Shown: positions 6,081 to 6,374 of the stretch, in pieces
Layout: every line of letters starts with the position of its first letter
Position numbering within the stretch: the first letter of the stretch is position 1
Source of the DNA: Negativibacillus sp.
GTDB lineage: Bacteria; Bacillota; Clostridia; Oscillospirales; Ruminococcaceae
Assembly: GCA_020024325.1 (NCBI GenBank)
Contig: JAHHTY010000082.1
Coordinates: forward strand, 1-6,374
DNA: 6,374 bases
Direction of reading: 5' to 3'
Program-made: the position numbers and the translations under genes
Notes under the pieces: generated by a model
The model's database searches: none
Told to the model about the DNA's origin: nothing
Seen by the model: only the letters and a program-made list of their open reading frames with translations

Positions 6081-6150
6081 AAACAATATACAAGTTTCTT
6101 TAGACAACGTTTAAAACGCAATTTGTCTACTTGTTAAAAGTATATTGTTT
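6081..6150. repeat. Nested inverted repeats around the hydrogenase -10 and start region
   Basis: Outer perfect 11-bp arms AAACAATATAC (6081-6091) and GTATATTGTTT (6140-6150) enclose inner perfect 7-bp arms TAGACAA (6101-6107) and TTGTCTA (6123-6129). The centres nearly coincide (6115.5 and 6115). A further ACAAG/CTTGT pair (6090-6094, 6130-6134) extends the inner stem. The right outer arm contains the first five bases of the -10 hexamer and is not transcribed, so the outer dyad can only act at DNA level. The inner part could form an RNA hairpin at the 5' end of the message. Confidence 0.6.
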
Positions 6151-6167
6151 CTACTTATCTGCGTCAA
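6139..6167 (-). promoter_or_regulatory. Near-consensus sigma-A promoter of the hydrogenase operon
   Basis: On the minus strand, TTGACG (6167-6162) and TATACT (6144-6139) are separated by exactly 17 bp; each differs from consensus at one position. The predicted start is an A near 6132, giving a leader of about 143 nt before the hydC ATG. It is the best promoter match in the region and fits the operon order hydC-hydB-hydA. Rex-like half-sites sit on both sides. Confidence 0.78.
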
Positions 6168-6185
6168 GCGTTACTTTATTAACAA
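6168..6185 (-). promoter_or_regulatory. Candidate Rex (NADH/NAD+ sensor) operator
   Basis: On the minus strand, TTGTTAATAAAGTAACGC has a perfect left half and 4 of 7 matches in the right half of the Rex consensus TTGTTAA-N4-TTAACAA, 11 of 14 in all. It ends directly against the -35 hexamer. Rex commonly represses fermentation and hydrogenase genes in Clostridia when NADH is low. A second, isolated half-site (TTAACAA, 6137-6131) lies just after the -10. No rex gene is in the window, so regulation by Rex is inference. Confidence 0.45.
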
Positions 6186-6325
6186 GTTTTGTTTTTTATC
6201 TTTTTCCATTTTCTTGTTCTAAAGTATTTTGTATATATTTCCATATTTTTTACTGATTTTGAATTTATTTTCGTATATTTTTTATACTAGAGTTTCATTT
6301 TTCCTACATTTTCCCCTATTGTTTT

Positions 6326-6373
6326 TTACTTTTCAGACAAAATTTCACGCACCTTATGGCTTACAACATTTAT
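6326..6373 (-). CDS. Possible C-terminal tail of an upstream gene (partial)
   Basis: One minus-strand frame is open from the window edge for 15 codons and ends at TAA (6328-6326). The peptide ends VSHKVREILSEK, which reads like a natural helical C-terminus. This stretch is less AT-rich (15 G/C in 48) than the DNA next to it at 6187-6300. An open frame of this length is also common by chance, and no terminator follows it. The protein cannot be identified. Confidence 0.22.
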   Translation of the reverse strand: MNVVSHKVREILSEK

Positions 6374-6374
6374 T

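Larger units (their letters stand above)
5990..6374. other. Control region of the hydrogenase operon and AT-rich upstream DNA
   Basis: The region nearest hydC (5990-6134) is the predicted mRNA leader with three possible hairpins. Position 6139-6185 holds the promoter and a Rex-like site. Position 6187-6300 is extremely AT-rich with T-runs on the plus strand (A-tracts upstream of the promoter) that could act as an UP element or bent DNA. No gene is supported here except a possible C-terminal tail at the right edge. Confidence 0.75.

Noticed and set aside
6071..6086. TTGTTT-N4-AAACAA as a second Rex site
   Set aside because: Total length is 16 bp rather than 18 and it lacks the TTAA core; it is more likely a T-run next to the arm of the larger dyad.
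6087..6092. TATACA on the plus strand as a divergent promoter
   Set aside because: There is no -35-like hexamer at 16-18 bp and no plus-strand gene downstream.
1..6374. CRISPR array, insertion sequence, tRNA, rRNA or a novel defence system
   Set aside because: No regularly spaced direct repeats, transposase frames, terminal inverted repeats or RNA gene signatures were seen; the genes are ordinary metabolic and membrane families.

Overview
The window looks like chromosomal DNA of a strictly anaerobic, fermenting member of the Bacillota (class Clostridia, gut or Lachnospirales-like). The reasons are moderate GC in the genes, very AT-rich intergenic DNA, purine-rich GGAGG-type ribosome binding sites, sigma-A-like promoters, and an NAD-linked [FeFe] hydrogenase. 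No species can be named from the sequence alone. Every gene I support lies on the minus strand, so transcription runs from high to low coordinates.

Right half (2434-6185): a compact hydrogenase operon in the order hydC (NuoE-like, [2Fe-2S]), hydB (NuoF-like, FMN, NADH site and one [4Fe-4S]), hydA (catalytic [FeFe] subunit with the H-cluster). It has a near-consensus promoter (TTGACG, 17 bp, TATACT at 6167-6139), a predicted leader of about 140 nt rich in dyads, and Rex-like TTGTTAA half-sites that bracket the promoter. Together the subunits should move electrons between NAD(P)H and H2: HydB holds FMN and the nucleotide, HydC adds a [2Fe-2S] cluster, and HydA makes or consumes H2. HydB lacks both the N-terminal thioredoxin-like [2Fe-2S] domain and the C-terminal ferredoxin domain of well-studied electron-bifurcating enzymes. 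This points to a simpler NADH-dependent, possibly non-bifurcating enzyme. HydA carries TSCSPGW where the textbook motif is TSCCPxW.

Middle (1881-2433): a small ASCH-domain protein follows hydA on the same strand, after a 141-nt gap with no clear terminator. A strong intrinsic terminator (1881-1915) lies just after it and may end the whole hydrogenase-ASCH transcript.

Left half (1-1880): an NfeD-like membrane protein followed by a stomatin/SPFH (QmcA-like) protein. This is the classic stomatin and operon-partner pair, thought to act in membrane organisation or quality control. It has its own predicted promoter (1638-1610) and an intrinsic terminator (55-86). The gap of about 420 bp before NfeD holds the ASCH terminator, two dyads, the promoter and one doubtful 28-codon ORF. 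No mobile element, CRISPR array, tRNA or rRNA was seen. The content is mostly ordinary core-type genes; the interest lies in the hydrogenase architecture and its control region.
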